Of a stretch of 64,000 nucleotides of DNA, positions 12,233 to 23,609 are shown one piece after another (position 1 is the first letter of the stretch; every line of letters starts with the position of its first letter). A program made the translations under genes and the position numbers. The DNA is from Heterobilharzia americana (lineage: Eukaryota > Platyhelminthes > Trematoda > Strigeidida > Schistosomatidae): positions 90,234,708 to 90,298,707 of the forward strand of contig OX104127.1 in assembly GCA_944470555.2 (NCBI GenBank). The letters are read 5' to 3'. A model generated the notes under the pieces. That model made no database searches and was not told the origin of the DNA. It was given only the letters and a program-made list of their open reading frames with translations.

Positions 12233-12935
12233 CGACAAGTACCAATCACCATGAATGGGAGGAACTTGGAGGAAGTTGTCTCTTCCACCTACACAGGCAT
12301 GACAGCAGCTTGTCAACTGCAGGCGGTACAGGCACACATGAAGATGTGAAAGCAGTCAGGATGGGAAAGACAGCAAGTCAATCCTTCATTAATCTGAAGT
12401 CAGTGTGATGATCTACTACACTGTACCACACTCAGCATAAAGCATGAGCAACATTCGGATTCTCAAGACTAATTGTGTCAAGTGAGTCAGTGCTTCGATA
12501 TGATTGTTGAGAGACTTGGTGGTGCGTTACCAAAAGCATTTCCAACAAACTACACACATTGATCAACAGCTGCCACCTACACTCGATGCTGGAGATCAGA
12601 TAGACAGCCAGAATAATAAGAATCGACGAGAATGAATTCACTCTGACCTGTTGACGAACCAACCGTGAACCTATCGCCCAACGAATATGTAAGAGAAAGT
12701 TGAGATGGATTGAGTATGGAGTGAGAAGACGGATTGGGAATATTCAGCACGCGAAGTCAGGTGTTCGAGTGGTACCGAAATGGGAGACGAGGATTTTGGT
12801 GTTTGAGGTGAGGTTTACGTGGTGGAGATGCTGTGAGGCAGAAATGAGAGTTTGTGAAGACTGTGTAGAACAGAATGCATTTGTGACGTGCTTCTGAGTC
12901 CATATGTTTCACCAGGGACCCATGAGCAAATTTTA

Positions 12936-13984
12936 ATTGTGATATTATGAATACCAGGCGCCAGTTTGGTTACTTTTCTTGTGGAGGTAGATTATTTATC
13001 AAGTTAGTTGAAGGCCACGTTTTTGAATGTCACTGAGAACTATATTTCCCATCGAGTTTCGTCAGTGATGTTATTTTGCATTGTTTGTTTGATTGCTACC
13101 ACTTTCATTTTGAATCCAAGATAAGGCTATGGATGTTTTAATAATTCCAGCATTATTTATGGGTGATTGTAATGTTTCATGTGAAATTATTGCCCTCTCC
13201 ACGTAAAAAAGCTAAGTTAAAGAAGAAGGCATTCATTTTAGTTCTCAGTGATTGTGACTATAATTCTCCGTCAAGATAACTAAAAGAGAAGAATGTTTGG
13301 AAATAAAAAATTGTCAGTGTTTACATGACCAGGGGTAAAAAATTGCTTCCGATACGTTATCCACTGAATACTACTATTCAACTTTTTGATACGTTTGATA
13401 AGGAAGCTAAAAGTAATGGTCATCCTCCATCGAAATCAAGATGACTTCGTTTGTAAACGTGTTGATACTGGGAGAAAATTATTTTTGTGTACGGTTATGA
13501 TTATTTTGTTATTGGAGAACGCTCACAAACCGCGTGTTTTGGAGGCTGCAACAATGGACAGTTGTGATACAAAAAAGATGTATGCATGTATGTATATACA
13601 ATAGTGAACAACTGTCGAAGTAATGACCAGCCAGTGAGAGGATTCACTAAAGTCATTGTACTTGTTCGTGAACCGTGTCATGTAGCATTCACATTTTGAC
13701 ATCTGGAGGTAAGTTTTTACTCGACACCAACATGCTAACGTGATTATGTATAACCTCATATGAAAGACGTCGGTTACAAACTACCGGAACAGACGTATTT
13801 GTGCCACTGTTGTATAAAAGTCATCTTAGACTAACCACACTGCATTAACTTTTGTAAGAATATGTATAATAACTCAAAACAGATCTCTCAGTATACAGAT
13901 TTCTAAACCAAATTGGGATTTAATGGTTGAAAAAAAATGGATTTTCCGAATTGAAACAGCAAAAACCCACAAGTATTAAAACAT
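12936..13984. other. Stretch without recognised genes
   Basis: AT-rich with frequent stops. Open frames of about 70 codons at 13386-13604 (+) and 13523-13759 (-) overlap each other and show no recognisable domain, so they are not called as genes. Confidence 0.5.
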
Positions 13985-16030
13985 GATACCAGAACTCTTT
14001 ACTCAGTGCACAACATGTCAGATAAGATTCTAAGTAAAAATGAGATTTCATTATTACAGAAAGGTGTGAATTTTCACATCATTTGAAAGCCGTAATTGAC
14101 TTGTGAGGTAGCACCATTCATCGAACCGACTACAGAATCCCTCTCAGAAAAATTTCACTTATTCTCCTAACGCTACGGAATACACATTATGACATCACTA
14201 AACAGGAATTTCAAGCCCTGAAAAATTTGAGGAAAAGCTAGAACATTATAATAACAAAAGCAGACAAAGGAAGTATAACAGTCATTATGAACAGAACAAA
14301 TTATGAGAAAAAAGCAATTGAACACTTATCTGATGGACCATACACTTTGACTGATGAAAAGATTCGCCGAACTGAACAAAATGAAATTGAACAAGGACAG
14401 ACTACTTCAAGAACTTAAACCCGAAATCGTCGACTCACTTTGGTTCATACTCAAGCCTAAGTCATACATAACTTCCAGATTCTACGATCTACCCAAAATG
14501 CATAAACCTTCCGTTCCACTGAGACCAATTGTAGACTTCACCAACAAACGAAAACATAACCTCTCCAAATATCTAGCTTCAATACTTAAACCCCCTATAA
14601 AAGTACTCAGGATACACACTAAAGGACTCATTTAGTTTTAAATCCAAAATTTCTTCACTCAAAATTGTGCAAGATGAAATTATGGTAAGCTATGACACCA
14701 ATTCTTTACATACTAGTATTCCAATCAATGATAGACTAGATATTATTTCTAATTTACTAGACTCAGACAAGTCATTGACAGAAAGGTGTCTACTGAATAC
14801 CAACGACATAATCAACCCGTCAAAATTCTTCTTAGACACTACTTACTTCACATATAAAAGAAAACTACCAAGTCAAATTAACGATTTAGCTATGGGTTCA
14901 CCTTTTTCACCTATAATAGCTAACCTATTTATGAGGAAATTCGAAGAAATTGTCTTCACTCACTTATTAAAGCCAAGCATTTGACTGAGATATGTTGATG
15001 ACTCGTTCGTAATTTTAAAACGCGACTTAAATCAGCTGAACCCTAGGTCACTCAGTATCAAGTTCAGCTGAGAAAAAGAAACGGACAAGGGGGGAACTAC
15101 CTTTTCTTGACTGTCTTGTTAAGCGGAAAGAAAATAAACATTTAGGTATAACCATTTTCAGGAAAGCAACACATCCAAACAAATATTCAGATTTCAATTC
15201 ATCACATCCAATTAGTGTGAAAATTTCTGTTGCCTCCAGTCTTTTAAGGAGAGTACATCCTCTAATAACAGATGAAAATGAAAGAGTTAAGGAATTAAGT
15301 TATGTGAATAAGATACTTAAAATGAATAAATATCCAGTGAAATTCACTTGCAAAATAGAAAATAACATTAAATTACATTATGAAACTACTCTTAAATCAT
15401 AGGCCTCAAGAATAGTTACCTCTTACAGATCACACATATCGGATGAAATTATGGGAGTGCTCAACAAATACAATATCATAACAGAACATCAAACATATTG
15501 CAGAGTACCTTGGTTCATTTGAAGGATGAGATGCCCGTGAATTCATAATCTAGTTGTGTTTATGAAATAAAATGCTCATACTGCGATGCAGTATGCACAG
15601 GACAAACTTCCCGTGAAATCAAAATTAGGAGAACTGAACACCGAATAGCTTCCAACTGACATCTTAGACATCCAGTGAAAATGAATCAGTTCTGACAATA
15701 TCGAAATTATTTACAAAGGCTTTAGAAATTATAAAAAAACATCTCATAACAGAATCTCTCCACATTAATTGGAATCATAATTGTTTGAATTGAAATGAGT
15801 GAGTAAAACGTGTTTGATCTGTCTGTCTTCAACCCATTCCTACATATTGACACAACCAACATACATCAAGGCGATACAAACTATCGACACATGTGTACAT
15901 AAGAATCTCAGTCTGTAATTCATACACTCTTCACATTCACACAACACACTACATATGGATATCATCTTTATTGTACATTTCTGACGAAGCAAAGTCATTC
16001 ATGCAGAAGAACACTTGTCCAGTTGTCATA
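13985..16030 (+). mobile_element. Penelope-like element P4, most complete PLE in the window
   Basis: Blocks appear in canonical PLE order across broken frames. These are the N-terminal KILSKNEISLLQKGVNF (about 14020-14075), NIIITKADKGSITVIMN (about 14245-14295), LPKMHKPSVPLRPIV with KHNLSKYLASILKPP (about 14485-14600), VSYDTNSLHTSIP, LAMGSPFSPIIANLF (about 14887-14930) and YVDD (14991-15002). Next come a FRKATHPNKYSDFNSSHP segment, the connector, and the GIY-YIG start YEIKCSYCDAVCTGQTSREIK with RRTEHR (about 15560-15640). A 3' trailer follows to about 16030. At least six stops or frameshifts are seen, including a stop immediately before the YVDD box, so this copy is inactive. It directly abuts a hammerhead SINE fold-back. 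Confidence 0.9.
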
Positions 16031-16034
16031 TATA

Positions 16035-16510
16035 AGCTTGGATAATTACTTGTATTATACCATCTCTATTGATATATGGACTCTTATGTGGATGACTTGG
16101 TATTACCTGGTTTCTAATCATAGTAATAATGGATAGTGGCTAGCAGTGGAATCCAAAATGCACATTTCATCCTATTTGGGATTCACCAGCTGGATGTACC
16201 TGCCTCCCAGTGAGTGGTGTTGTTCTCGCTGAGATTCGGACTCGAGAGCGTTCGCTTCAAACGCGAGAGCGTTATCCACTACACCACCAAGCTATCACCG
16301 GTGGGAACAACATCACTCACTGTGAGGCAGGTACATCCAGCTGACGAGTTCAAAATAGGACGAAATGTGCATTTTGGATTCCACTGCTAGCCACTATCCA
16401 TTATTACTATGATTAGAACCCAGGTTATATCAAGTCATCCACATAGGAGTCCATATACCAATAGAGATGGTATAATACAAGTAATTATCCATCATTACTA
16501 CAATAAGCTT
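16035..16510. mobile_element. Type-1 hammerhead SINE fold-back (inverted pair)
   Basis: Left arm 16035-16227 (minus orientation) and right arm 16303-16510 (plus orientation) are imperfect reverse complements. Both contain a hammerhead region, the CTGCTAGCCAC motif and the same tail ending at AAGCTT. The spacer 16228-16302 holds the minus-strand tRNA-like promoter: read on the minus strand, GTAGTGGATAACGC resembles an A box and GAGTCCGAATCTC a B box. The left copy is therefore a full unit and the right copy starts just after the promoter. The left ribozyme core reads CUGGUGA (an invariant A replaced by G); the right core is unbroken. Confidence 0.85.
16331..16383 (+). ncRNA. Hammerhead ribozyme, core intact
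   Basis: Self-cleaving RNA of the Schistosoma SINE type. CUGACGA (16341-16347) and CGAAA (16361-16365) are both unaltered. Stem II is GUUC with GGAC closed by AAAAUA. Stem III is very short (AUG with CAU). The predicted cleavage triplet is AUU near 16373, before UUGGAUUCC, which pairs with ACAUCCAG upstream to form stem I. AUU satisfies the NUH rule, although GUC or AUC is commoner in this family. Activity is inferred, not shown. Confidence 0.75.
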
Positions 16511-17254
16511 GGATATTTTAAATTCTGGTTTATTATAACTTTGATAAAGCTATTAGTACTGAATGGTGAGAGATCAGTCGAAACATATTTATTTTGTCTT
16601 AAATTCATTGCGAAATACAATTACCAAAATAGTGAACACCTTTCAGTAGTGTATTCCACAACCATAATAAATGCGGCATTTCAGTGAACACTCAAGAGCT
16701 CCATAATAGTATTCATCCGACATTTTAAAGAGATTTTTCCATTTTGGCGCTTAACTCAAGTATGCTAAATAAATATTAATCAAAACTATTCAGTAAAGTT
16801 ATTAGAATTTACTGAGTGTAATACATCTGATCTTTCAATCAGATCATCAATCTATGATGATAATCAGACTCATTTTTGGTTTTCGCTAAAATGTTCATAC
16901 CATAAACTGTGATCTGCTATTCAGTTCCCAAGTGATTTGAAGAACTCATTTGATTGAGGTGAAGTAATTTAAGAAAACATCGTCCCGTGCAGCAGAGATT
17001 GCTATCCAGTATTCAAAAAATCTCGGACTGGCTTTCAATTTCTGTTGATGGATTAAATTGGTTTTTAATTGCCATTTCAATCAGCAGTATCTATTTTACT
17101 CTCTGGTCATTTGCGTTCATTGTAATGTTACCTGAATATTTACAAGTGGTGTTATTCCGATTATAATAACCTGTATGTTAATTAATTTCATCCTAACTTA
17201 GTAATGTGTTAAAGTAAATTCGTAAGTAACATTCTGTGCTCTTCTTTGCTTCAG
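16511..17254. other. AT-rich stretch, possible intron
   Basis: No element motifs seen. It ends in a polypyrimidine tract (CTCTTCTTTGCTTCAG, 17239-17254) that would serve as a splice acceptor for the candidate exon that follows. Confidence 0.35.
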
Positions 17255-17363
17255 GAACATGCTAAGTACAGAATATGCTTGCCGAAGCTCCGGGATAGCA
17301 CCCAGTCAAGATATTCGGAAGACAGTTATAAAATTTGTGGATGCTGAATCACTTAACAAGCAA
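17255..17363 (+). CDS. Candidate internal exon of an unidentified host gene
   Basis: A 109-base segment lies between a good acceptor (pyrimidine-rich tract ending TTCAG at 17254) and a donor GTAAGA at 17364. After one leading base the frame is open for exactly 36 codons, ending in frame with the donor; the other plus-strand frame checked has a stop. The product includes STEYACRSSGIAPSQ and KTVIKFVDAESLNKQ, with varied non-repetitive composition unlike the translated repeats nearby. It matches no mobile-element motif I know. No neighbouring exon could be joined with confidence, and no function is assigned. The flanks carry PLE remnants, as expected in long schistosome introns. Confidence 0.4.
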
Positions 17364-18189
17364 GTAAGAATACAGTGTCTAATTTACTGAACAACGAGAA
17401 AGCAAAGAAGCTACAATCCAGGGAATAAAATTTAATTTTTTGACAATATTGTTTCTTAAAACTACAATCGAATTTATGTGTGCAACAAATATATTGAATA
17501 AGAGGGAAGGTTTGCGAAGTTAAATGAGTGTGGAAGTGACTGGTTTCAAATGTAGTACATCAGAAAGGACTCTGAAGATTCGGTCTTGCATTTCTTTTGG
17601 GGGGACCCATTTATTCAGCCGACTTAACTAGTGTTTGAACTTTTACTTGCTCCTATGGAACAAAAAACCAAACATTTTCAAACACATCTCTGAACATTAT
17701 CCCATGCGGTTGTCGAGCAGTGTTAACCAATCACTATATCAAATGATGAAAATTAACTCAGTATTAGTCAGTTAGCTGCAGAATAGTCCTCTTTTTCAAC
17801 AAAAAAAGTAGCTGTTAAAAATGTGCGCTTTAGAGATTTGCGTCCAACAGAACCAACGACAAATTATTAATTTAAGCATGATTTTAATGTGCTCAGAAGA
17901 CAGATTCAGTCGCTTTTTACTATCGTAGAATTAATTTTCTCACTTTACCTATTCATCACGGTGGATCAGTTTACGATTATTACTGTGAGCATCACAAAAG
18001 TTTCCTCACCCTTTCCAAATATATCACGTGGACAGTCAACCATCTTCCATATCCTCTACGTTGGTTTGGATCATTTTTCGGATTATTACGCAACTTGTCC
18101 CCGTCTGTAAAACTCAGTCTTGAACAGCAATCTAATGACGTAAGTCAACCCTACTATTCGGTAAAAGATCGTTGTATTTTTGTGATAAA
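17364..18189. other. Stretch without recognised genes
   Basis: No motif-bearing frames. A 73-codon open frame at 17889-18110 has no recognisable domain. It may be intron sequence downstream of the candidate exon. Confidence 0.45.
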
Positions 18190-19290
18190 TATAAATGCAA
18201 CTGAAAAGCCTTGTCAGGATTGCCTCTGATATCTTATCACATCGATTAATTAGATCAGTTGAAAAGACTTTCAGTGTAACGAAACTTTGGGCCAGCTTCT
18301 CAACCAAACTGATACAGAGAACCAACGATAGGTTACCAATGATGGCCACTTCAATGAGCATTTATGAGCTCAGCTTCCCCTGTAGAGATGTGTTAACATG
18401 GAGCGTGCTCAGACGGCTGTATCCACGCGCGCCCGTGAATATGTAACATCTTGGTTAGGGAAAGGAATGACGGAAAGTATCAGCAGTGCAGTATTCTCAC
18501 ACCTAGTAGATACTAGACATCATATCGAGTTAGATCACGCCTTTTCTGTGATATATTGTGTCCCTTACAATCTTTCTAACGGTGCACAAATACGCATCTT
18601 ATCCATACTTGAAGCCATAGAGATCAACACAAGTAAGCCGGATCCGTTCAAATGAAATATGCTCATCCACTTTGACTATCCTGGCCCACAAGGTGGTCAA
18701 CACGCTATTTATGAACGTTTCTACAACAAACTGCGCTTTCTAACCTCTTCTTTCTTCTATGTTGCCATTACTTTGATAAGCATTCATTTTCTTATTATTA
18801 ATTTTATGTTCTTGTTTATTCATACCACTACCGGTAGTCATTTTCAACCGCTACGTAGCACTTCGCATTTGTTATTCTCTATTCACATGGTTTTCATCCC
18901 ATTTGAATACATTTCGTCACCACATACTTATTATTTTATCCCTAGTAAACAAACACACACATTCTTGCTATAGTAAATGTATATATGAATCATTATCTGT
19001 AGATTTTGTCTCCTCATCCCGTAATTGTTCTGTCAATACTGTTTTCATTGCACAACTAACACACTAGACGGATAACACTTCAACCATTCCATTCGATTTG
19101 ATCTCCATTCACCTAGAACACTGACTGTTTCCAAATAGTAAGAACTGTACATCATGCCTTATTTCAGCTTTTGTATTTCACTTATTCTCATGGATTTATA
19201 ACTGTAGAGCCTGAAGAAAGAGAAGTTATTGGAAACTATTGTTCACTCAAATTACTATTGTTCTGAAAATTTCATTGTTCCAAAGGAAGA
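18190..19290 (+). mobile_element. Penelope-like element P5: C-terminal GIY-YIG part
   Basis: A 5'-truncated PLE. The frame at 18195-18370 covers the connector (SVEKTFSVTKLWASFSTKL, then DRLPMMATSMSIYELSFPCRD). One frameshift leads to 18398-18655, which covers the rest of GIY-YIG: ARAREY with a WLGKGMTESISSAVFSHLVD segment, then AFSVIYCVPYNLSNGAQIR and EAIEINTSKPD, ending at a stop near 18654. The 3' trailer runs to a block near 19205-19290 containing GAGCCTGAAGA. The same kind of block ends P6 (about 24661), which suggests a conserved 3' end. RT is absent. Confidence 0.82.
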
Positions 19291-20009
19291 TTTCCTTTGA
19301 CTAAACAGTCTTTACTCATCTTTTTACGAGTAGATGGCTTTCTCAGTCGGTGTAAACTAATTTTTTAACTAGAAGGTATATAGAAAACCCCTTTGTAGTG
19401 TTTAACAGAATGTAGTTAATTTAAGTGAAAGGAAGGTGTCATCCTGGATATGATCACTAATCTTCACAGTATTTTCAGTTTTAACCTTCACTGATGTCCT
19501 TATTACATCAATATTTGAGTTTGAATGGAATTTATTCAGTTGACTAAATCACTGACTTTAAGAAAGGATGCAATAACCGTTTTACATTAAAGGCGTATCA
19601 ACGTAAGTTATTCAAAGTATTATAAAGAATAAGAGCCATATTGTACATCATTTGTTAACAGAATAGCCGCATTGGTTAGTTCTTATCAAATGTGGTCAAT
19701 TTTTGTAAAGTAGTCACCAGTTTTATAACCAATATCAAATGGAATAAATTGCAAAAGTGTCTGAAGCACTGCTTAACTCTCCCCAGAATAGAGCTTGTTC
19801 TAATCAACACATATGCTGACTAAAGAGACAGTTCTTACTGGTTTCTGTCATCGTGTAATTCAGTTACTGACTCAAAGTTGATAATTAAGCTTATGAAAAG
19901 ATTTCGCTGGGCAAAAATATACAGTAACAAAAACCGTGAACGACTGAAATGAAACCTAAGAATACACACTGCTGTAATGGGTCGAAATACTCGATATCCG
20001 TCAGCAGGT
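19291..20009. other. AT-rich stretch without recognised genes
   Basis: No coding motif or repeat family recognised on either strand. Confidence 0.5.
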
Positions 20010-20475
20010 GAGCTCCCAAGCAGATACCTCGATATTGTCGGATATTAATAACATTTTATTCATCTTGGTAACTCTTATCGGAATCCAGGACGTATGTTTC
20101 ATCCTATTTGGGCCTCGTCAGCTGGATGTATCTGCACCCCAGTGGGTGATGTTATTCCCTGTAAGACTAGAATCCAGTATTAAACACCTCTCAAGATGAA
20201 TATAATATCATGAATATCCAGCAGTATCGAGGCATTCGCATAACAGCCCATCTGCCAACAGAGGTTGAGCAACAAATGATTCCTACTGCACAAGTGGTGG
20301 CTCCTGTGCCACGGTAGTTTAGTGGATAACGCTTTTGTGCCTGAAGTGAAGGGTGCTGGGTTCGAATCTCAGTGGGAACAACATCATTCACTGTGGTCTA
20401 GGTACAACTATCTAACGAGTCCCAAATGGGACGAAACGCGCAACCTTGGTCTCACTGCTAGTCACCAACATGAAG
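20010..20475. mobile_element. Type-1 hammerhead SINE, inverted composite
   Basis: A minus-strand portion (20010-20165) contains a hammerhead. A further minus-strand tail piece follows (about 20195-20285, with CAGTATCGAGGCATTCGCAT). Then comes a plus-strand unit (20286-20475) with an A-box-like GTTTAGTGGATAACGC (about 20317-20332), a B box GGTTCGAATCTC (20359-20370) and its own hammerhead region. The plus hammerhead (about 20400-20450) is damaged: CUAACGA replaces CUGANGA and the cleavage triplet is lost. The whole is a head-to-head arrangement like the locus at 16035. Confidence 0.82.
20081..20133 (-). ncRNA. Hammerhead ribozyme, core intact (minus strand)
   Basis: Read on the minus strand: ACAUCCAG (stem I), CUGACGA, a stem II with only two firm pairs plus a wobble around CAAAUA, GAAA, a minimal stem III, then the cleavage triplet GUC followed by CUGGAUUC, which closes stem I. 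All catalytic positions are consensus. The weak point is stem II, with a G-A mismatch. Confidence 0.7.
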
Positions 20476-21374
20476 ACAATTGCAAGTCTCAGCAATGAAC
20501 CTTTAAATAACTGCCATACACCTGAAACTACTTTAATTTCTTGTTTTCTGAGTACTTTTAGGTCTCACTAAACAACACCTCACGGTGTCTTTAAAACTAG
20601 ACCCAGTTATAGCAATGATGCCTTTACTCACTTATCACTAATATGTTTTCATATGAATATACACTGAAATGGTCAAAACCAAACACTTAATCATCGTTCA
20701 ACTTTTTATGGGTTTATTTTGAGTTGCGAAATAATGTATAAAACAAAGATATTTTCGAATGCAGTCCCTTACATTATTCCCAGTCACAGAACAGGAGCAA
20801 AGTATTTTTACCTTTGTCTATGCTTGCCTTTGTTGGATTAATAAAGGAGATAGGGACAAAATCATCATTATAATTCATAATGATAGTAGTAATATTACGA
20901 CAGTTCTTTTTCAAGTCGATTAATTAGAGGGTTTTACTTCTCGTTAAATTTTTTATTTTAGTTTGTGTTTCCTATCTAACTTTTACTTGTTCTCCTCTAG
21001 AAATATGAAACAGTTTTCTTTTCTTCCTTCACGCCGAGGTTTAAATCTTTTTGTTAGCAAAGACTTTTACTTTATTACTGTTTTTATGGTAGTGAGTAGG
21101 TTTCAGTGGAGGAAAGATAGTTTCTGTAGTTTCTTTTATTTCACTAATTTAAAGATAAGTTTGCCAACTGTGAACACCTAATGTGTATGACTAACTCCTC
21201 ATTGACTTCTCATAGGCATTTGGCAATGCTTTATGCCTCATTGGATTGACTGGCTACTCATATAATCGAAACCAGTAGTTCGCATGTTAACTGTCAGGAA
21301 TAATGCCTGTTTTTTTACTTTTTTTGTGTTATACTTGTTATTCTCCGTTGTTTTATTGGATTGAATTGTTCTAC
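20476..21374. other. Stretch without recognised genes
   Basis: A pyrimidine-rich tract ending TCTAG at 21000 precedes an open frame to 21181. No clear donor and no recognisable domain were found, so it is left uncalled. Confidence 0.4.
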
Positions 21375-21655
21375 CTCTATTGGCATATGGGGCCCTACGC
21401 AGATGCCTCGATGTTATCTGAATATCACTTATGGTAATTTGTTTGGTTGTGGCTAGTAGAGGAATTCAGGATGCGTGTTTTGTTCAGTTTGGCACTCATC
21501 AGCTGACTGTACCTGCACCTTAGTGAGTGAAGCGATGGGTACGAGGTTCGTATCTCAGTGGAACAACATCACTCACTGGGGTGCGCGCACATCCAGCTGA
21601 TGAAATGTGCAACCTAGATTCCTCTGCTAGTCACAACCAACAAATTACCAAAATG
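21375..21655. mobile_element. Type-1 hammerhead SINE, inverted pair, damaged
   Basis: A minus-strand hammerhead region (about 21462-21525) keeps CUGAUGA but has CAAAA in place of CGAAA. The plus-strand half (about 21565-21650) keeps CUGAUGA but has lost stem II. Between them lies a partial promoter with GAGGTTCGTATCTC as B-box remnant (about 21543-21556). The tail before the minus copy has the family motif TTGGCATATG. Confidence 0.78.
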
Positions 21656-22149
21656 CCTGTTTGTTGAGTGACTTTTAGCTATTTGATGACCATAACATGT
21701 TTCAGGATTGTAAGTGATCCTAAGAAAAATCCTATACTTCTGCTAATATATATCTTAATACCTCAGAGTAGTATCCTCTCTTATGCGTTAATATTAGATT
21801 GGGATTTAAATGATTTTGAACACAAACAGCAAAAATGCAGTGAACTTGTTATGATGTCATATTGTTTACTTAGTTCAGAATTTTTATTTTAATCAAAGTA
21901 AACAACTTTTTAGAAAACAATGTGGCCGAAGAAATATTTCTTTCAACTTAGTTCCTTATCGATGGCACTACACTAAAATATAACATCCTCAAAATATGTA
22001 ATTATATTCCAGTCAAATAAGAATAATTGTTTTGTAGTAAGTTATCAATCTCAAAGTATTAAAGGGGTGATAACTAGTCAAAAGTAATTAAAACTGCAGC
22101 TAAAGCACAGAATAATGTTGTTACTTGTATTATCCTGTCTTTGATCAGA
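21656..22149. other. AT-rich stretch without recognised genes
   Basis: A 74-codon open frame at 21668-21892 shows no domain. Nothing else is supported. Confidence 0.5.
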
Positions 22150-22575
22150 CCGAATTTTATCTGTCCGTATTAGCATATAGGCTTTTGCGTGGATGTCTCG
22201 ATACTTTCTCTGTTTCAGTTTCATACAATTGATGGAAAGTGGCAAGTAGTTAGATGCAGGTCACTGTTTCGCCCTATTTGGGACTTCTCAGATGGATGTA
22301 CTTGCCTCACAGTGAACGATGTTGATCACATTTGTTTCATCCAACGACGGATAACACAAGTAACAACATTAAAACTATATCCGTTGTGCAAGAAGTAGCG
22401 TTTGCAATTTAGTGGCATAGTGGATAATACCCTGGCATTTGAAGTGATCGGTCCCAAGTTAGAGTGTTGATGAAAACAACTTCGCTTATTAGTAGGCAGG
22501 CATTCAGCTGACAAGTTCTAAATGGGACAAAACGCTCGCTCCGGATTTCACTGCTAGCCACTATATACCATTAAT
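22150..22575. mobile_element. Type-1 hammerhead SINE, inverted pair, damaged
   Basis: The minus half (22150-22325) has the tail, then a hammerhead with CUGAGAA and a GAC cleavage triplet, both disabling. The plus half (about 22345-22575) has A box TTAGTGGCATAGTGG, a decayed B box, and a hammerhead with CUGACAA and CAAAA. Layout is as at 20010. Confidence 0.78.
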
Positions 22576-22989
22576 ATAAAGTATGAAACAATTATGTAGC
22601 AAAATTTGTGAACTTTTGAACAGGCTGTAGCATAACTGTTAGTTTGCATAATAGTAATTAACATGAAGAGAAGAGAAAATAAATTATCATGTCAAGTGGT
22701 CAATATTGGCAGCAGTTAGGTGCAAGAGAGAGGAAGAGCAAGATAGCTGAAGCTGAAATAATAATAACATTGATAATTATAATAATTACAAACATTTATG
22801 GGATGAAGGAATGGGAGGGTGATTACTTTAACGGATAAACTGTACAGATGGCCAAAGCAAAGAGAGTGTACGAATTTTTTCTGAACACACTGACTCGTCT
22901 TATTCAGGTGGATTCCGATGTCGTCTGCTGTATGTAAAAGACGAACTTGTAGAGCATGGGTAAAATCACAAGGAATGTGATAAACAATC
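22576..22989. other. Stretch without recognised genes
   Basis: No motif-bearing frame. Contains a short AATAAT-type simple repeat near 22756-22790. Confidence 0.5.
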
Positions 22990-23210
22990 TTAATACAAGC
23001 AGTTATACTAAAATATACGCATCGTATAAGAAGTGGCTATCGTGGCATGGTGGTGTAGTGGATAACGCTCTAGCGTTTGAAGTAATTGCTCCTTAGTCCG
23101 AATCCCGGTGGGAACAACACTCACTGGGAAGAAAGTACATGCAGCTGACTAGTCCCGAATAAGACGGAATGTGCATCCTGGGTCCCACTGCTAGCCACTA
23201 TTCATCATAA
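22990..23210 (+). mobile_element. Type-1 hammerhead SINE, single plus unit
   Basis: Clear A box GTGTAGTGGATAACGC (about 23053-23068), a B-box-like GTCCGAATCCC (about 23096-23106), the GGGAACAACA motif, then a degenerate hammerhead (CUGACUA, CGGAA). The tail ends CTGCTAGCCACTATTCATCAT. Unlike most loci, no inverted partner is attached. Confidence 0.8.
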
Positions 23211-23447
23211 CTTTAAAGGAGTTCTGAATATTAACTCGATGACCGCTTTCAACCAGATGACAGAGTATTGAGCTGCGTACTGATAGATTTTTCCCTTTGC
23301 TCAAACATGACGGGTGATGTCAGACGATTTTCTTTGCTAACATTATCTTCTAAATGTCTAGATGAGACCTTTTCTTTACTGAAATAAAATGTTTTTTTTT
23401 TAAAGGCACTGAAGTTCAGTGAGACAGATGTAGATGTCAGACAGTTT
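23211..23447. other. Spacer between SINE and PLE P6
   Basis: No recognised feature apart from a run of T at 23393-23400. Confidence 0.4.
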
Positions 23448-23609
23448 GAACAAGACATATAAGCAAACAGTATTGTTTTCAATTAGATCCTCTTCATGCT
23501 CTAATAGCTTAATATATATAAAATTAAACCATCATGCAGATTTATCGGTTGATGTGATAAATGTTTAATATAACGATGGAAATAATAATACAAATAATAA
23601 TAATAATTT
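23448..23609 (-). repeat. Left inverted pseudo-LTR of P6
   Basis: About 160 bases that match the reverse complement of 24553-24715 with scattered substitutions and small gaps. It ends exactly where the coding remnant begins. Confidence 0.85.

Larger units (their letters stand above)
9990..12935 (+). mobile_element. RTE-type LINE copy C, 5'-truncated
   Basis: Starts within the C-terminal part of the AP-endonuclease (VYKHKAIHKAAIW; HYTKNHIDFISVCVKE at about 10208-10255), then the linker, RT and 3' UTR. The RT blocks are NFEKAFD (about 11690), HYGLTDTSIS, the shift at 11775, IQQLHSM, EVIHNGELSD, and LLSPLIFLIVVDWIM (about 11900-11945). A thumb region follows with an FTYLG-like segment and a final basic region to about 12890. 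The upstream half of the endonuclease is missing, as expected of 5' truncation during reverse transcription. Stops are numerous. Simple repeats sit at 10467-10505, 11486-11541 and 12182-12232. Confidence 0.87.

Noticed and set aside
13523..13759. Overlapping open frames on both strands as a host gene
   Set aside because: No domain, no splice sites of quality, and the lengths are within chance expectation.
20300..20380. A tRNA gene
   Set aside because: A-box and B-box matches are present, but no cloverleaf with an acceptor stem and anticodon arm can be formed, and the segment is continuous with a hammerhead SINE.
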